A DNA stretch of 37,490 nucleotides from Verrucomicrobiaceae bacterium. GTDB lineage: Bacteria; Verrucomicrobiota; Verrucomicrobiia; Verrucomicrobiales; Verrucomicrobiaceae. The notes beneath the pieces were generated by a model, which was given only the letters and a program-made list of their open reading frames with translations, ran no database searches and was not told where the DNA came from. Of the stretch, positions 1 to 8,525 are shown piece by piece; the stretch's first letter is position 1; each line of letters opens with the position of its first letter. The translations under genes and the position numbers were made by a program. The stretch spans positions 1 to 37,490 of the forward strand of contig JAIYDW010000057.1 in assembly GCA_027487315.1 (NCBI GenBank), in the 5' to 3' direction.

Positions 1-105
1 AAGAAAATGACCAAGGAGGAAAAACAAAAAGCCCGAGACATGGAGCGCGCCAAAAAACGCCAAACCCCTTCTCCAAACGCAACCCCTGAAGCACCCAAAT
101 CATGA
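1..105 (+). CDS. 3' end of an unidentified gene (Lys/Arg-rich C-terminal tail)
   Basis: The first frame is open from base 1 to a TGA at 103-105 and gives the last 34 residues of a protein whose body lies outside the window. The tail is very basic (KKMTKEEKQKARDMERAKKR, then a Pro/Ala-rich end). Its stop overlaps the ATG of the first sulfatase as ATGA, so the genes are probably co-transcribed and translationally coupled. The sulfatases downstream also end in Lys-rich tails, so this could be another sulfatase or an associated secreted protein, but the visible part does not identify a family. Confidence 0.6.
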   Translation, partial: KKMTKEEKQKARDMERAKKRQTPSPNATPEAPKS

Positions 106-1505
106 AATCCTTCCTTCTTTTCCTAGTCCTCAGCACTTCGATTCTAGCCGCCGACAGACCCAACATCGTCCTCATCATGGCGGACGATCAAGGCTTGGGC
201 GACACCAGCTACAATGGTCACCCCGAACTCAAGACACCGAATCTTGATGAACTCGCAACAAGCGGCGTTCGGCTGAATCGCTTTTACACCGCGCACTTCA
301 ATTGCTCGCCGACTCGTGCCAGCGTCATGACAGGACGTCACCCGCATCGCATGGGCACTTTCGGACCAGGATCACCCATTCGCGCGCAGGAAGTCACCAT
401 CGCTAAAGTCCTCCAGTCTGCAGGCTACGCCACCGGACACTTCGGCAAATGGCATCTCAACGGCAAAAACGGCGACAAAAACACCACCGCATTGCCCGGG
501 CGTGCAATCCTCGCAGACGATCCCCTTTCGCCAGGTAAGCTCGGTTTTGATGAATGGGTCTCCGCAGACAACTTCTTCGATCTCGATCCCGTTCTGGGCA
601 GGCAGGGCGTGCCGGAGGCCTTTCACGGCGATAGTTCCGACATCACCACTGACGAGGCACTGAAGTTCATCAAGAAACAAGCCGCTTCAGGCAAGCCGTT
701 TCTCACCGTCGTCTGGTTCGGCTCGCCACATGTGCCTCATCTCGCTTTGCCGGCCGACAAGGCGCCTTACAGCCATCTGCCCGAGGCCGAGCAAAACTAC
801 TTTGGCGAGATCGCCGCCATCGATCGAAGCGTGGGCCGACTTCGCACCGCTTTGCGCGAACTGAAAATCGCCGACAACACGCTGCTCTGGTACAACAGCG
901 ACAATGGCGGCGCCGCAGGCCCCAAATCCACCGGCAATCTCCGGGGCAAGAAAGGTCAACTTTGGGAGGGTGGGGTGCGCGTCCCAGGCCTCGTCGAATG
1001 GCCTGCTCGCATCACTCAGCCATTCTCCAGCGAGACGCCTTGCTCCACGCTCGATATCTACCCCACTGTGCTCGAGGCCATCGGTATCGCCGCGCCGAAA
1101 CAAATCCTACCGCTTGATGGCATCAGCCTGATTCCGTTGCTTGATCGTAAGACGGAAACCCGGGCCAAGCCGATTCCATTCTGGAGCAATGCCCGCGAGC
1201 ACAACAGTCATGCCGTGCTACTCGACTGGCCCTACAAGCTGCATACAAACCCAAGTGCGAAGACCTCAAAAAAAGGCGGCAAAGCTTCCGCCGACACTCC
1301 TGTCGCCACTCTGTTATTGTATGATGTTTCCAAAGATCCCCAAGAAACCACCGACCTCGCCAGTCAACAGCCCGAACGCGTCACCCAGATGACCTCCGCT
1401 CTAGAAGCCTGGAAAACCTCCGTCGAGAAAAGCCTCACCGGCGCCGACTACGGCAGCGACAACACAATCGTCACTCCACCCAAGTCCAAGAAAAAGAAGC
1501 CGTAG
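102..1505 (+). CDS. Secreted arylsulfatase-family enzyme (Cys-type sulfatase)
   Basis: This 467-residue protein is a type I sulfatase that hydrolyses sulfate esters, probably on polysaccharides or glycosaminoglycans, outside the cytoplasm. Residues 1-16 form a signal peptide. The metal-binding start of the alkaline-phosphatase-like fold is NIVLIMADDQG (D28, D29). The sulfatase signature is CSPTRASVMTGR, with C68 as the residue expected to become formylglycine. Further family motifs are GKWHL (115-119), GSPHVPH (207-213) and NSDNGG (265-270). The C-terminus is Lys-rich (KSKKKKP). It needs a maturation enzyme (FGE or anSME), which is not in this window. The start overlaps the upstream stop (ATGA) and a second sulfatase follows after 35 bp, so this is an operon. 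The substrate cannot be read from the sequence. Confidence 0.93.
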   Translation: MKSFLLFLVLSTSILAADRPNIVLIMADDQGLGDTSYNGHPELKTPNLDELATSGVRLNRFYTAHFNCSPTRASVMTGRHPHRMGTFGPGSPIRAQEVTIAKVLQSAGYATGHFGKWHLNGKNGDKNTTALPGRAILADDPLSPGKLGFDEWVSADNFFDLDPVLGRQGVPEAFHGDSSDITTDEALKFIKKQAASGKPFLTVVWFGSPHVPHLALPADKAPYSHLPEAEQNYFGEIAAIDRSVGRLRTALRELKIADNTLLWYNSDNGGAAGPKSTGNLRGKKGQLWEGGVRVPGLVEWPARITQPFSSETPCSTLDIYPTVLEAIGIAAPKQILPLDGISLIPLLDRKTETRAKPIPFWSNAREHNSHAVLLDWPYKLHTNPSAKTSKKGGKASADTPVATLLLYDVSKDPQETTDLASQQPERVTQMTSALEAWKTSVEKSLTGADYGSDNTIVTPPKSKKKKP

Positions 1506-1540
1506 GCCTCAATCTATCCTCCACCCACGACCAATCGCCC

Positions 1541-2917
1541 ATGAAACCCGGCCTTCTTCTCCTGGCGCTCTTCGCGCTCCTCAGTCGTGCGGCTCTTGCC
1601 GAGTCCAAACCCAACATCATATACTTTCTGATCGACGACCTCGGCTATGCCGATTGCGGTTTCAATGGCGGCCAAGACATCCGCACTCCCAACATCGACA
1701 AGCTGGCCAAGGAAGGCGCCGTGTTGAAGTCCTACTACGTTCAGCCCGTTTGCTCCCCCACACGCTCAGCCTTGATGACCGGTCGCTACGCCACTCACAC
1801 AGGTGTCTACAATGTCGTGCGGCCAGGCGCCCCCTGGGGCCTGCCTTTGGCCGAGCGCCTGCTGCCTCAGGCCCTCAAGGAAGTCGGTTACACGACCGCC
1901 ATCACAGGCAAGTGGCACCTCGGCGAATTCCAGTCCGACTACACGCCCACCCGTCGCGGCTTCGACCATCAGTATGGACATTACTTTGGCGCACTGGATT
2001 ACTTCACGCACGACCGCGATGGTAAAATGGATTGGTATCGCAATGACAAACCGCTCGAGGAAGAAGGCTATACCACCCATCTCGTCGCAAAGGAAGCCAC
2101 CCGTCTTATCCGCGAACAAGCCACCGATAAACCGCTGTTCCTCTACGTTCCCTTCAACGGCATCCACTCTCCTCACCAAGTGCCCGACAGCTACACAGAA
2201 CCCTACAAGCATCTCCCCAAACTCCGCCAATCCATCGCTGGCATGTTGTCAGCCGTCGACGAAGCCATCGGCCAAATCACCGCCGCGCTCACTGAAAAAG
2301 GTCTGCGCGAAAACACCCTCATCATCTTCTCCAGCGACAATGGCGGCCCCGGACCCGGCAGCGCCACCATGAACACACCGCTGCGCGCTGGCAAAGGTAC
2401 CCTCTATGAAGGCGGCATCCGCGTCTGCTCTTTCGCCACTTGGCCAGGCAAAATCCCCGCTGGCATCACCATCGACGAACCCATGCATGCTGTTGATTGG
2501 TATCCCACCCTGGTCAAACTCACGGGTGCCCCCGCCACTCAAGCCCTGGCACCCGATGGTCTCGATATCTGGCCCGTGCTCACCCAAGGCGCCAAATCCC
2601 CCCACGAAGCCCTCCTCCTTCCCGGAATGGCTCCAGATAAAATGGCCCTCCGCATGGGCGACTGGAAACTCCTGCTCAACGCCTCGGACAAAGACGCCGA
2701 AGAAGCCAAAGGCAGTGACAGAGCAATCGGCAAAATGGAGCTCTACAACCTCGCTAACGACATCGCCGAAGAAAACAATCTCGCAAAATCCCAACCCGAG
2801 AAACTCGCCGAGATGCGCGCCCGCCTTGACGCCCTCCTCCACGATGCTGTTCCCGCAGGCGGCCCCAGCGAAATCGCACCGACTAAAAAGGGTAAGAAGG
2901 GCAAGGGAAAGAAGTGA
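1541..2917 (+). CDS. Secreted arylsulfatase-family enzyme (Cys-type sulfatase)
   Basis: A second sulfatase of 458 residues lies 35 bp after the first. It has a signal peptide (residues 1-20, ending AALA), the metal-site segment NIIYFLIDDLGYAD (D32, D33), the signature CSPTRSALMTGR with C71 as the formylglycine precursor, GKWHLG (123-128), YTPTRRGFDHQYGHY (134-148) and SSDNGG (264-269). The phrase after GKWHLG is typical of the arylsulfatase A/B branch. The two paralogues are clearly diverged, which suggests that they act on different sulfate positions of one polymer rather than being a recent duplication. The C-terminus is again strongly basic (KKGKKGKGKK). No hairpin with a T-run follows the stop. 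Confidence 0.93.
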   Translation: MKPGLLLLALFALLSRAALAESKPNIIYFLIDDLGYADCGFNGGQDIRTPNIDKLAKEGAVLKSYYVQPVCSPTRSALMTGRYATHTGVYNVVRPGAPWGLPLAERLLPQALKEVGYTTAITGKWHLGEFQSDYTPTRRGFDHQYGHYFGALDYFTHDRDGKMDWYRNDKPLEEEGYTTHLVAKEATRLIREQATDKPLFLYVPFNGIHSPHQVPDSYTEPYKHLPKLRQSIAGMLSAVDEAIGQITAALTEKGLRENTLIIFSSDNGGPGPGSATMNTPLRAGKGTLYEGGIRVCSFATWPGKIPAGITIDEPMHAVDWYPTLVKLTGAPATQALAPDGLDIWPVLTQGAKSPHEALLLPGMAPDKMALRMGDWKLLLNASDKDAEEAKGSDRAIGKMELYNLANDIAEENNLAKSQPEKLAEMRARLDALLHDAVPAGGPSEIAPTKKGKKGKGKK

Positions 2918-3266
2918 CACCAGCAGTGCATAGTCATCCCGTCTCCATCAATTCATCGAGATTGGTCCGGTAAAGGATGGCCTCCTTAGACAAGGAAATT
3001 GCACCCCTGTGCCATCAGACCAGAACTTCGAAATCCGGTCTACCTCTCCATCGCCGAACAAAACTCTTGGCTTAGATCCATGCAGGGTTATCTCCAGAGC
3101 AGCGAAACTTTTTTCTTTCATTCACTTCCAAAATGTCTAACACACCCCACCCCATTTAGATTCATTCGCTCGATGGCAATCACCTGTCCCTGCCGCTTTT
3201 AACTCCTTACTCAGCACCAAGCACCTCACCGCTTTTTCCCCCTCCATTGCCTCTTCCCTGCAAACG
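2918..3266. other. Intergenic region without a recognised gene
   Basis: These 349 bases separate the sulfatase operon from the YkgJ-type gene. Composition falls to AT-richer sequence around 3100-3180. An open frame at 2999-3202 has no recognisable protein features. I found no convincing -35/-10 pair, terminator hairpin or RNA structure. Confidence 0.5.
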
Positions 3267-3821
3267 ATGTCCCCTGAAGATTACTCCATCGCCGCCTCCC
3301 GCTTGTGTGTCACCTGCGGAATGTGCTGCGATGGCACCCTGTTTCACATCGTCCGCATGCAGCCCTCAGATTCAGTCGCTACGCTCAACGTGCTGGGCCT
3401 CAAGCTCAAAAAAAAGAAAGGACAGAATTGCATCGAGCAGCCCTGCCCCATGCTCAAACAACAGCAGTGTTCGATCTACTCCGGCAGACCACAGCGCTGT
3501 CAGTTGTTCGAGTGCCAACTCCTCAAACGTCTCGCTGAAGGCACCATCACCGAAGCAAACGCTGCAGTCACGATCAGCGAGGCCCGGCGGCAGGTCACTG
3601 AGCTCCTGGACCTGATCGAAAAGTCCGGGCATCACAACAAACGTCAGCCTCTAACCGTCCGATATGACCGAGTCATCGCCCAACCCGTCAGCGATGATTG
3701 GGACCCTACGGAGGTCCAAAGACGCGAAGAACTCAAAATGCGAATGCGGGTCCTGCAAAGTTTGTTGTCCGATGAATTCCGCCCACCTCCTCAGCCGTCA
3801 CCAGCCAACCCGCAGGCATAA
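3267..3821 (+). CDS. YkgJ-family cysteine-cluster protein (putative metal or Fe-S binding)
   Basis: A 184-residue protein with nine cysteines in its first half: C14, C17, C20 and C21 (CVTCGMCC), then C55, C60, C68, C78 and C83. The spacing CxxCGxCC ... PCPML ... CSIYSGRPQRCQLFEC matches the YkgJ/UPF0153 family, described as a zinc- or iron-chelating domain; the biochemical role is not established. The second half is helical, charged and poorly conserved, ending in a Pro-rich tail. No signal peptide, so probably cytoplasmic. The gene faces the oxidoreductase gene with only 12 bp between stops, leaving no room for a separate terminator. The start is the first ATG that keeps the CxxC block near the N-terminus. 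Confidence 0.8.
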   Translation: MSPEDYSIAASRLCVTCGMCCDGTLFHIVRMQPSDSVATLNVLGLKLKKKKGQNCIEQPCPMLKQQQCSIYSGRPQRCQLFECQLLKRLAEGTITEANAAVTISEARRQVTELLDLIEKSGHHNKRQPLTVRYDRVIAQPVSDDWDPTEVQRREELKMRMRVLQSLLSDEFRPPPQPSPANPQA

Positions 3822-3833
3822 GGTCAATCGCCG

Positions 3834-5003
3834 TCAAACAACCTCCCAGCGCTGGGACTTGCCACTCCTCAAAATAGCCTCGCATAACTCGACTTCATGG
3901 TGCCCATCCGCCGCAGTCGCAAACAGTACTGGGCTCGTTTTGCCGCTGGCGATGTGTTCATAGACCGCGCGGTAATGCATCTTATGCACATCCGAAAAGC
4001 CCTCCGCATGGCCTCCTGGATAATCGGTGAAATTCGCCACATCGACATCAAACCCCGGCGTGTTCCGCTGCAAAATCTGGTTCGGCTGATCTCGACGACC
4101 CAAAAGGATCTCGTTCGATTGCTGCGAGTCCCACCGCACGCTGCCCTCGGTTCCGTAGATGCCAAAATAGAGACTGCACTTCCATCCAGCCGCCACTTGA
4201 GACACGGCACAATTCGCGTGCACTCCGTTCACATGGCCGTGCTTGGCTTTGCCAAACTCGAGCAGGACACTCGCAAAATCCTCGGTATCCACCGCAAACG
4301 ATTCCATCTTCTTCGGATCGATCTTGGCAAAGGTCTTCACCTCATCCTTCGGACGCAGTCGGGTCTTGTGAAACGTCTTCATCGTGCCGAATACCTTCTT
4401 CACCCGCGCCCCAAGAATGAACGATACGGAGTCGATCCAGTGGGTCCCAATGTCACCCACCGCGCGCAACTCGCCGCCTTCATTCGCCAGCAATCGCCAA
4501 TTGTAATCCGTCTCCTTCAGCAGCCAGTCCTGAAAAAAATGACCCTGCACATGGATGATGCGCCCCAACTCACCTCGCTCCACCATCGCCCGCATCTGCA
4601 AGACCGCCGGAAAAAAGCGGCTCACATAATTGACCGCGAACACTCGCTTCGCCTTCCTGGCCGCTGCCACCACCTGCGCCGTCTCTTCGCTCGTCATCCC
4701 CAAGGGCTTCTCACAAATGACATGCTTTCCCGCAGCCAACGCCGCTAGCGATTGCTCGACATGGACCTTGTTCGGTGAAGTGATGTGAATCACGTCGATC
4801 TCTGGATTCGCATACATCGCCTCGTAATCGTAGTCGCCATACGCTTCCGGAATCCCCCACTGCTCAGCACACGCCAATGCGCTGGCGGTCGAGCCGCACA
4901 CTCCCTGAACCTGAACCCCCAATCGCTTCAGCGCCTCGATGTGAACCGGCCCAATAAATCCCGTTCCGATAATCCCTGCTCGTAGATGGTGTAGCGGTGT
5001 CAT
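3834..5003 (-). CDS. Gfo/Idh/MocA-family NAD(P)-dependent oxidoreductase
   Basis: A 389-residue protein with an N-terminal Rossmann fold: AGIIGTGFIGP (GxGxxG at 13-18), then the family hallmark CEKPLG (97-102) containing the catalytic lysine region, and the second-domain motif GDIGTHWID (183-191), whose histidine is expected to act in hydride transfer. The family oxidises or reduces sugars, inositols or amino sugars with NAD(P). These enzymes are numerous in Verrucomicrobia and often sit near glycan degradation genes, consistent with the nearby sulfatases, but the substrate is unknown. No signal peptide is seen. It diverges from the tetR gene across a region of about 320 bp. Confidence 0.9.
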   Translation of the reverse strand: MTPLHHLRAGIIGTGFIGPVHIEALKRLGVQVQGVCGSTASALACAEQWGIPEAYGDYDYEAMYANPEIDVIHITSPNKVHVEQSLAALAAGKHVICEKPLGMTSEETAQVVAAARKAKRVFAVNYVSRFFPAVLQMRAMVERGELGRIIHVQGHFFQDWLLKETDYNWRLLANEGGELRAVGDIGTHWIDSVSFILGARVKKVFGTMKTFHKTRLRPKDEVKTFAKIDPKKMESFAVDTEDFASVLLEFGKAKHGHVNGVHANCAVSQVAAGWKCSLYFGIYGTEGSVRWDSQQSNEILLGRRDQPNQILQRNTPGFDVDVANFTDYPGGHAEGFSDVHKMHYRAVYEHIASGKTSPVLFATAADGHHEVELCEAILRSGKSQRWEVV

Positions 5004-5266
5004 GAGTGAGTCAGCAACAAGCTGACGCCCACCCTGAACGTGCCTCGCTCACCAAGCAACCCCGCGCGAGACCGGTTCTCGAAAAGAAGGTCATTTTGAT
5101 CCGGCGAGCGCAGCGGCTTCAGTGGCAAGGAAGTCGCGCAGCCCGCTATTAAATCAAGAGCTGGCAAGCGGCTGACGCAGCCAATGAGGCTGCTCCGCCG
5201 CCGGGCAAGGTGACAAGCCTTTCGAGCACCGGTCCAGGCCCCACCTCCCAGCCTCTGCCATTTCAC
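5004..5266. other. Divergent intergenic region upstream of tetR
   Basis: No supported gene lies between the oxidoreductase start and the tetR promoter. The region holds GC-rich sequence rich in GCGCAGCGGC and CTGACGCAGCC-like words. An open frame covering it on the minus strand has no recognisable domain. The oxidoreductase promoter should lie here but I could not pick a convincing one. Confidence 0.45.
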
Positions 5267-5294
5267 TTGATCTATGTGAGTGTTCACTTACAAT
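5267..5294 (+). promoter_or_regulatory. Candidate sigma70 promoter of tetR
   Basis: TTGATC (5267-5272) is followed after 16 bp by TACAAT (5289-5294), a 4/6 and 5/6 match to the consensus. Transcription would start near 5301, which excludes the long upstream open frame beginning at 5210 and leaves GTG 5303 or ATG 5330 as translation starts. Confidence 0.6.
5276..5291. promoter_or_regulatory. Candidate TetR operator inside the tetR promoter
   Basis: GTGAGTG-TT-CACTTAC is an inverted repeat with 7-base arms and one mismatch. It lies in the -35/-10 spacer and overlaps the first bases of the -10 box, so a bound dimer would block RNA polymerase. Length and placement fit an autoregulated TetR-family repressor. 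Confidence 0.55.
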
Positions 5295-5329
5295 CCAACA
5301 CCGTGTCCATCATCGCTCCCTCAACTCGA

Positions 5330-6004
5330 ATGCCCAGCGACGAGCGCCGCGACCAGATCCTGGATGCGGCTCTAAAGGTCTTTGCTGAGCGCGGATTCCA
5401 CGGCGCCACCACCCGCGAACTGGCCAAAGCCTCCGGCGTCTCCGAGGCCCTCATGTTCCGCCACTTCCCCTCCAAGGAAGACCTCTACCTCGCCCTCCAG
5501 TCTCACTGCTGTCAGGCCAAGTCAGGAGAAAAGGCTGAAATGCTCGGCACGCTCGAAAATTCCACCGCTTCCCTGGTCACTCTCGTCCACTACATGATGG
5601 CTAAAATGCTCCGCCCCCCGGATCGCGTGCCCGAGTTGGAACAAGCCCTGCATCGCCTGCTGGCCAATAGCTTTATCGAAGATGGACGATTCGCCCGCGG
5701 CTTCATGGAAAAGGTCGGACGCGAGTTCATCGACAAACTCGAAGCCTGCCTGCGCGCCGCCGTCATCGCCGGCGATGCCATCGAAACGCCGGTCGGTAGC
5801 CACGTCGGTGCCTGGTTTGTTCAACACTTTGCAGCCATGCTCATGCTCAACGAAATGCCCGGCAAACCCGTTGTCGCTCTGAATATCGATCGTGCCGCCC
5901 AAGTCGAACAATCCGTCTGGTTCGCTCTCCAAGGCCTCGGTGTCAAAACCGAAGCCATCCGCCGCCACTATCACCCGCAGGCATTCGCCCTGCTCATGTC
6001 CTGA
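5330..6004 (+). CDS. TetR/AcrR-family transcriptional regulator
   Basis: With the start at ATG 5330 this is a 224-residue protein. Residues 5-55 form the TetR DNA-binding domain: RRDQILDAALKVFAERGF, then GATTRELAKASGVSEALMFR (helix-turn-helix) and HFPSKEDLY. The remainder is the all-helical ligand and dimerisation domain, whose ligand cannot be predicted. The in-frame GTG at 5303 would add nine residues; starts further upstream would lie before the likely transcription start. Only 39 bp separate it from the propeller gene, and the next four genes are closely spaced on the same strand, so it probably heads the lipid-transport operon and represses it in response to a membrane or lipid signal (inference). 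Confidence 0.9.
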   Translation: MPSDERRDQILDAALKVFAERGFHGATTRELAKASGVSEALMFRHFPSKEDLYLALQSHCCQAKSGEKAEMLGTLENSTASLVTLVHYMMAKMLRPPDRVPELEQALHRLLANSFIEDGRFARGFMEKVGREFIDKLEACLRAAVIAGDAIETPVGSHVGAWFVQHFAAMLMLNEMPGKPVVALNIDRAAQVEQSVWFALQGLGVKTEAIRRHYHPQAFALLMS

Positions 6005-6024
6005 TTTTTTCACCCCTTAACGAA

Positions 6025-6036
6025 GTAAGCACTCAC
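6025..6036. promoter_or_regulatory. Second operator-like element before the propeller gene
   Basis: GTAAG-CACTCAC matches the reverse complement of the tetR operator (GTAAGTG-AA-CACTCAC) with four central bases missing. It lies between the tetR stop and the next start. The shortened spacing changes helical phasing, so it may be a weak or half-site; chance similarity is possible. Confidence 0.35.
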
Positions 6037-6043
6037 TCTAGCC

Positions 6044-7639
6044 ATGGCCTCTACCCCTGAAAACACCCCTCCCACGACCCCACTCCGTCGTGGTCTCCCC
6101 CTTTTCCCTCTCTCAATCCTCATCCTCGCCATCAGCAGCGTGGCCTACGTCCGCTCGCTACCCGAGTTCGAACGCAACCTGAAAAGCTGGCTCACCGCTG
6201 GCATCCCCCTACTCGCCAGCATCCTCATTCTGCTCTGGTTCTTGCTCACCAAACGATTCTCCGGACGCACCCGTCTGAAAGGACTCGCGGTCGTCATCCT
6301 CCTTGGCCTCGCCTGGAAAGCCGCCGTCCGCGTGGACGGCACCGTCGACGGCACCGGCATGCCCAACTGGGTCTGGAAATGGTCCACCCCTCAGCAGCCC
6401 GGCTTGAAAGCCCTCACCCCCTCAATCACCACCACCGCCACCCCCCTGCCCTCCGATCCACGCCTCAGCGAAGCCGCCGATGTCCCCCAGTTCTTTGGCC
6501 CTTCACGCAACGGCGTCGCCCCATCCACCACCTTTTCCGACGACTGGAAAACCCATCCACCCAAGGAACTCTGGCGTCAGCCCATCGGTGCCGGCTGGTC
6601 CGCCTTTGCCGTCGTCTCAGGTCTCGCCTACACCCAGGAACAGCGTGGCGAGGAAGAACTCGTCACCTGCTATGAACTCCTGACCGGAAAGCTCCGTTGG
6701 GCACACGCCGACAAAACCAAATTCACCCAGTGGCAGGGCGGCGAAGGACCCCGTGCCACGCCCACCCTGCATGAAGGCCGCGTCTACGCCTACGGTGCCA
6801 CCGGCCTGCTCAATTGCCTCGATGCCAACACCGGAAACCCCATCTGGCAACGCTCGGTCCTCAAAGAAAACAAGCTCGAAAACATCGAATGGGGAGTCAG
6901 CGCCTCACCTCTGATCGTTGGCGACCATGTCATCATCACCGGCGGCAACCCGCGTGGCCCGGTCCTCTTTGCCTACCATCAGGAAACCGGAGCCCCCGTC
7001 TGGAAATCCGGCGACGATCAAGCCAACTACGCTTCTCCCCTCCTCGCCACTCTGGCAGGCAAACAACTCATCCTGAGCAACAACGTCCGCGCGCTCACCG
7101 CCTACGACCCCGCCGATGGCGCGATTCTCTTCGACCACACCTGGGGTGGCGAAAAATTCCCCAAAGCCTCCCAACCCGTCATCGTCAGCCCCACCCGCCT
7201 GTTCATCTCAGCCGGCTACGGCATGGGCTGCCAACTCCTCGAAGTCAAAGCCTCACCCGACGGCAAGCTCAGCGTCACCGAAATCTGGTCCAGCATGAAA
7301 ATGAAGACCCAATTCAACAGCCCCGCCCTCCTGGACGGCCACCTTTACGGCCTCGATGACGGCCGACTCGCCTGCCTCGACATCGCCACCGGGGATCGCC
7401 TGTGGAAAGACGGCCGATTCGCCTCCGGCCAAAGTTTGCTCGCAGGCAATCGGATCATCGTCCAAAACGAAAGCGGGCCGGTTCACCTCTGCGCCGCCAA
7501 GCCTGACGGCTTCACCGAACTCGCCAAACTGGACGCCCTCAGCAGCAAAACCTGGAACCACCCCGTCCTCGCAGGACGCTTTCTCCTGGTTCGAAACGAC
7601 CGCGAAGCCGTCTGCTACGAGCTTCCGACCGCTCCATGA
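6044..7639 (+). CDS. Membrane-anchored PQQ-like beta-propeller protein
   Basis: A 531-residue protein. The N-terminal 95 residues contain three predicted membrane helices (about 18-36, 50-69 and 77-95). From about residue 147 it has the PQQ-like (quinoprotein/BamB-type) beta-propeller seen often in Planctomycetes and Verrucomicrobia: FFGPSRNGVAPS, LWRQPIGAGWSAFAV, TGKLRW, NTGNPIWQRS, TGAPVWKSGD and TGDRLWKDG are blade repeats of the TGxxxW type. Real PQQ-binding and dehydrogenase residues are not evident, so a scaffold or recognition role outside the inner membrane is more likely than catalysis. Its stop overlaps the mlaE start (ATGA), which ties it to the transporter genes. Its role there is unknown. 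Confidence 0.85.
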   Translation: MASTPENTPPTTPLRRGLPLFPLSILILAISSVAYVRSLPEFERNLKSWLTAGIPLLASILILLWFLLTKRFSGRTRLKGLAVVILLGLAWKAAVRVDGTVDGTGMPNWVWKWSTPQQPGLKALTPSITTTATPLPSDPRLSEAADVPQFFGPSRNGVAPSTTFSDDWKTHPPKELWRQPIGAGWSAFAVVSGLAYTQEQRGEEELVTCYELLTGKLRWAHADKTKFTQWQGGEGPRATPTLHEGRVYAYGATGLLNCLDANTGNPIWQRSVLKENKLENIEWGVSASPLIVGDHVIITGGNPRGPVLFAYHQETGAPVWKSGDDQANYASPLLATLAGKQLILSNNVRALTAYDPADGAILFDHTWGGEKFPKASQPVIVSPTRLFISAGYGMGCQLLEVKASPDGKLSVTEIWSSMKMKTQFNSPALLDGHLYGLDDGRLACLDIATGDRLWKDGRFASGQSLLAGNRIIVQNESGPVHLCAAKPDGFTELAKLDALSSKTWNHPVLAGRFLLVRNDREAVCYELPTAP

Positions 7640-8517
7640 TCGCCCCCTCTGCCTCCACCCGAAGCCCCCAGTTGCCAACACCCCAGTCCGTGTCATCTTT
7701 ACGCCGCATGGATGACTCCTCTCGCGGCCTGATCAGCACCTTGGGCCGGGCCGTTTTGAACTTTATCAACTACTTCGGCCAGCTCGGAATCCTTCTGGGC
7801 GAGGGCTTCGAATCCCTGGTCAAAACCAAACCCAGACTCCACCTCATGATGGAGCAAATCGTTCGCATCGGCTTTGGCTCCCAGGTGGTCGTCATCGTTA
7901 CCGGCGCCTTCACCGGTGCCGTCTTCACCGCCCAGTCCTATTTCAAATTCCGCGACTTCGGCATCGAATCCACCGTCGGCAGCATCGTCAGCGTTTCCCT
8001 CTTCCGCGAACTGGGCCCCGTGCTCACCGGCCTCATGGTCGCCGGCCGCGTCGGCGCCGCCATGGCCGCCGAAATCGGCACCATGAAAGTCTCCGAGCAA
8101 ATCGACGCCCTCCGCGCCATGGGCGTCCACCCCGTCGACTACCTCGCCATGCCTCGCTTCTTCGCGATGACCATCTCCATGCCCCTGCTCATTGCCGAAG
8201 CCGTCGCCTTCGGCCTTGGCGCCTCCTGGTTCGTCGCCGTCCTCGGCTTCGGCATCCCCAGTGCCTGGTTCTGGATGCACACCATCGACCACACCAACCT
8301 TGAAGACCTCAGCTACGCCATGATCAAAGGCCTCGTCTTCGGCATGCTCATCGTCGTCATCTCCTGCCATCAAGGCCTCAGCACCACCAACGGCGCCGTC
8401 GGCGTCGGCCAAAGCACCACCCGCGCTGTCGTCTTCTCCTCCCTCGCCCTCCTCGTCACCAATTTCTTCCTCACGCTCCTCCTCAACTACATCTTCCCGA
8501 TGGGGACAATCACCTGA
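7636..8517 (+). CDS. mlaE: MlaE-family ABC lipid transporter permease
   Basis: A 293-residue inner-membrane permease of the MlaE/YrbE family, which moves phospholipids or related hydrophobic molecules together with an MCE protein and an ATPase. The family core is visible: GSQVVVIVTGAFTGAVFTAQ, then ELGPVLTGLMVAGRVGAAMA and AEIGTMKVSEQIDALRAMGV, followed by several hydrophobic helices and GVGQSTTRAVV near the C-terminus. The first about 24 residues are Ser/Pro-rich and atypical; an internal ATG at 7708 (MDDSSRG) could be the true start, but ATG 7636 forms an ATGA overlap with the gene before. The ATPase gene begins 8 bp downstream. Confidence 0.92.
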   Translation: MIAPSASTRSPQLPTPQSVSSLRRMDDSSRGLISTLGRAVLNFINYFGQLGILLGEGFESLVKTKPRLHLMMEQIVRIGFGSQVVVIVTGAFTGAVFTAQSYFKFRDFGIESTVGSIVSVSLFRELGPVLTGLMVAGRVGAAMAAEIGTMKVSEQIDALRAMGVHPVDYLAMPRFFAMTISMPLLIAEAVAFGLGASWFVAVLGFGIPSAWFWMHTIDHTNLEDLSYAMIKGLVFGMLIVVISCHQGLSTTNGAVGVGQSTTRAVVFSSLALLVTNFFLTLLLNYIFPMGTIT

Positions 8518-8525
8518 TCAAACCT

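Noticed and set aside
2999-3202. Short frame in the sulfatase/YkgJ gap
   Set aside because: No ribosome-binding site, no protein-like composition and no neighbour coupling.
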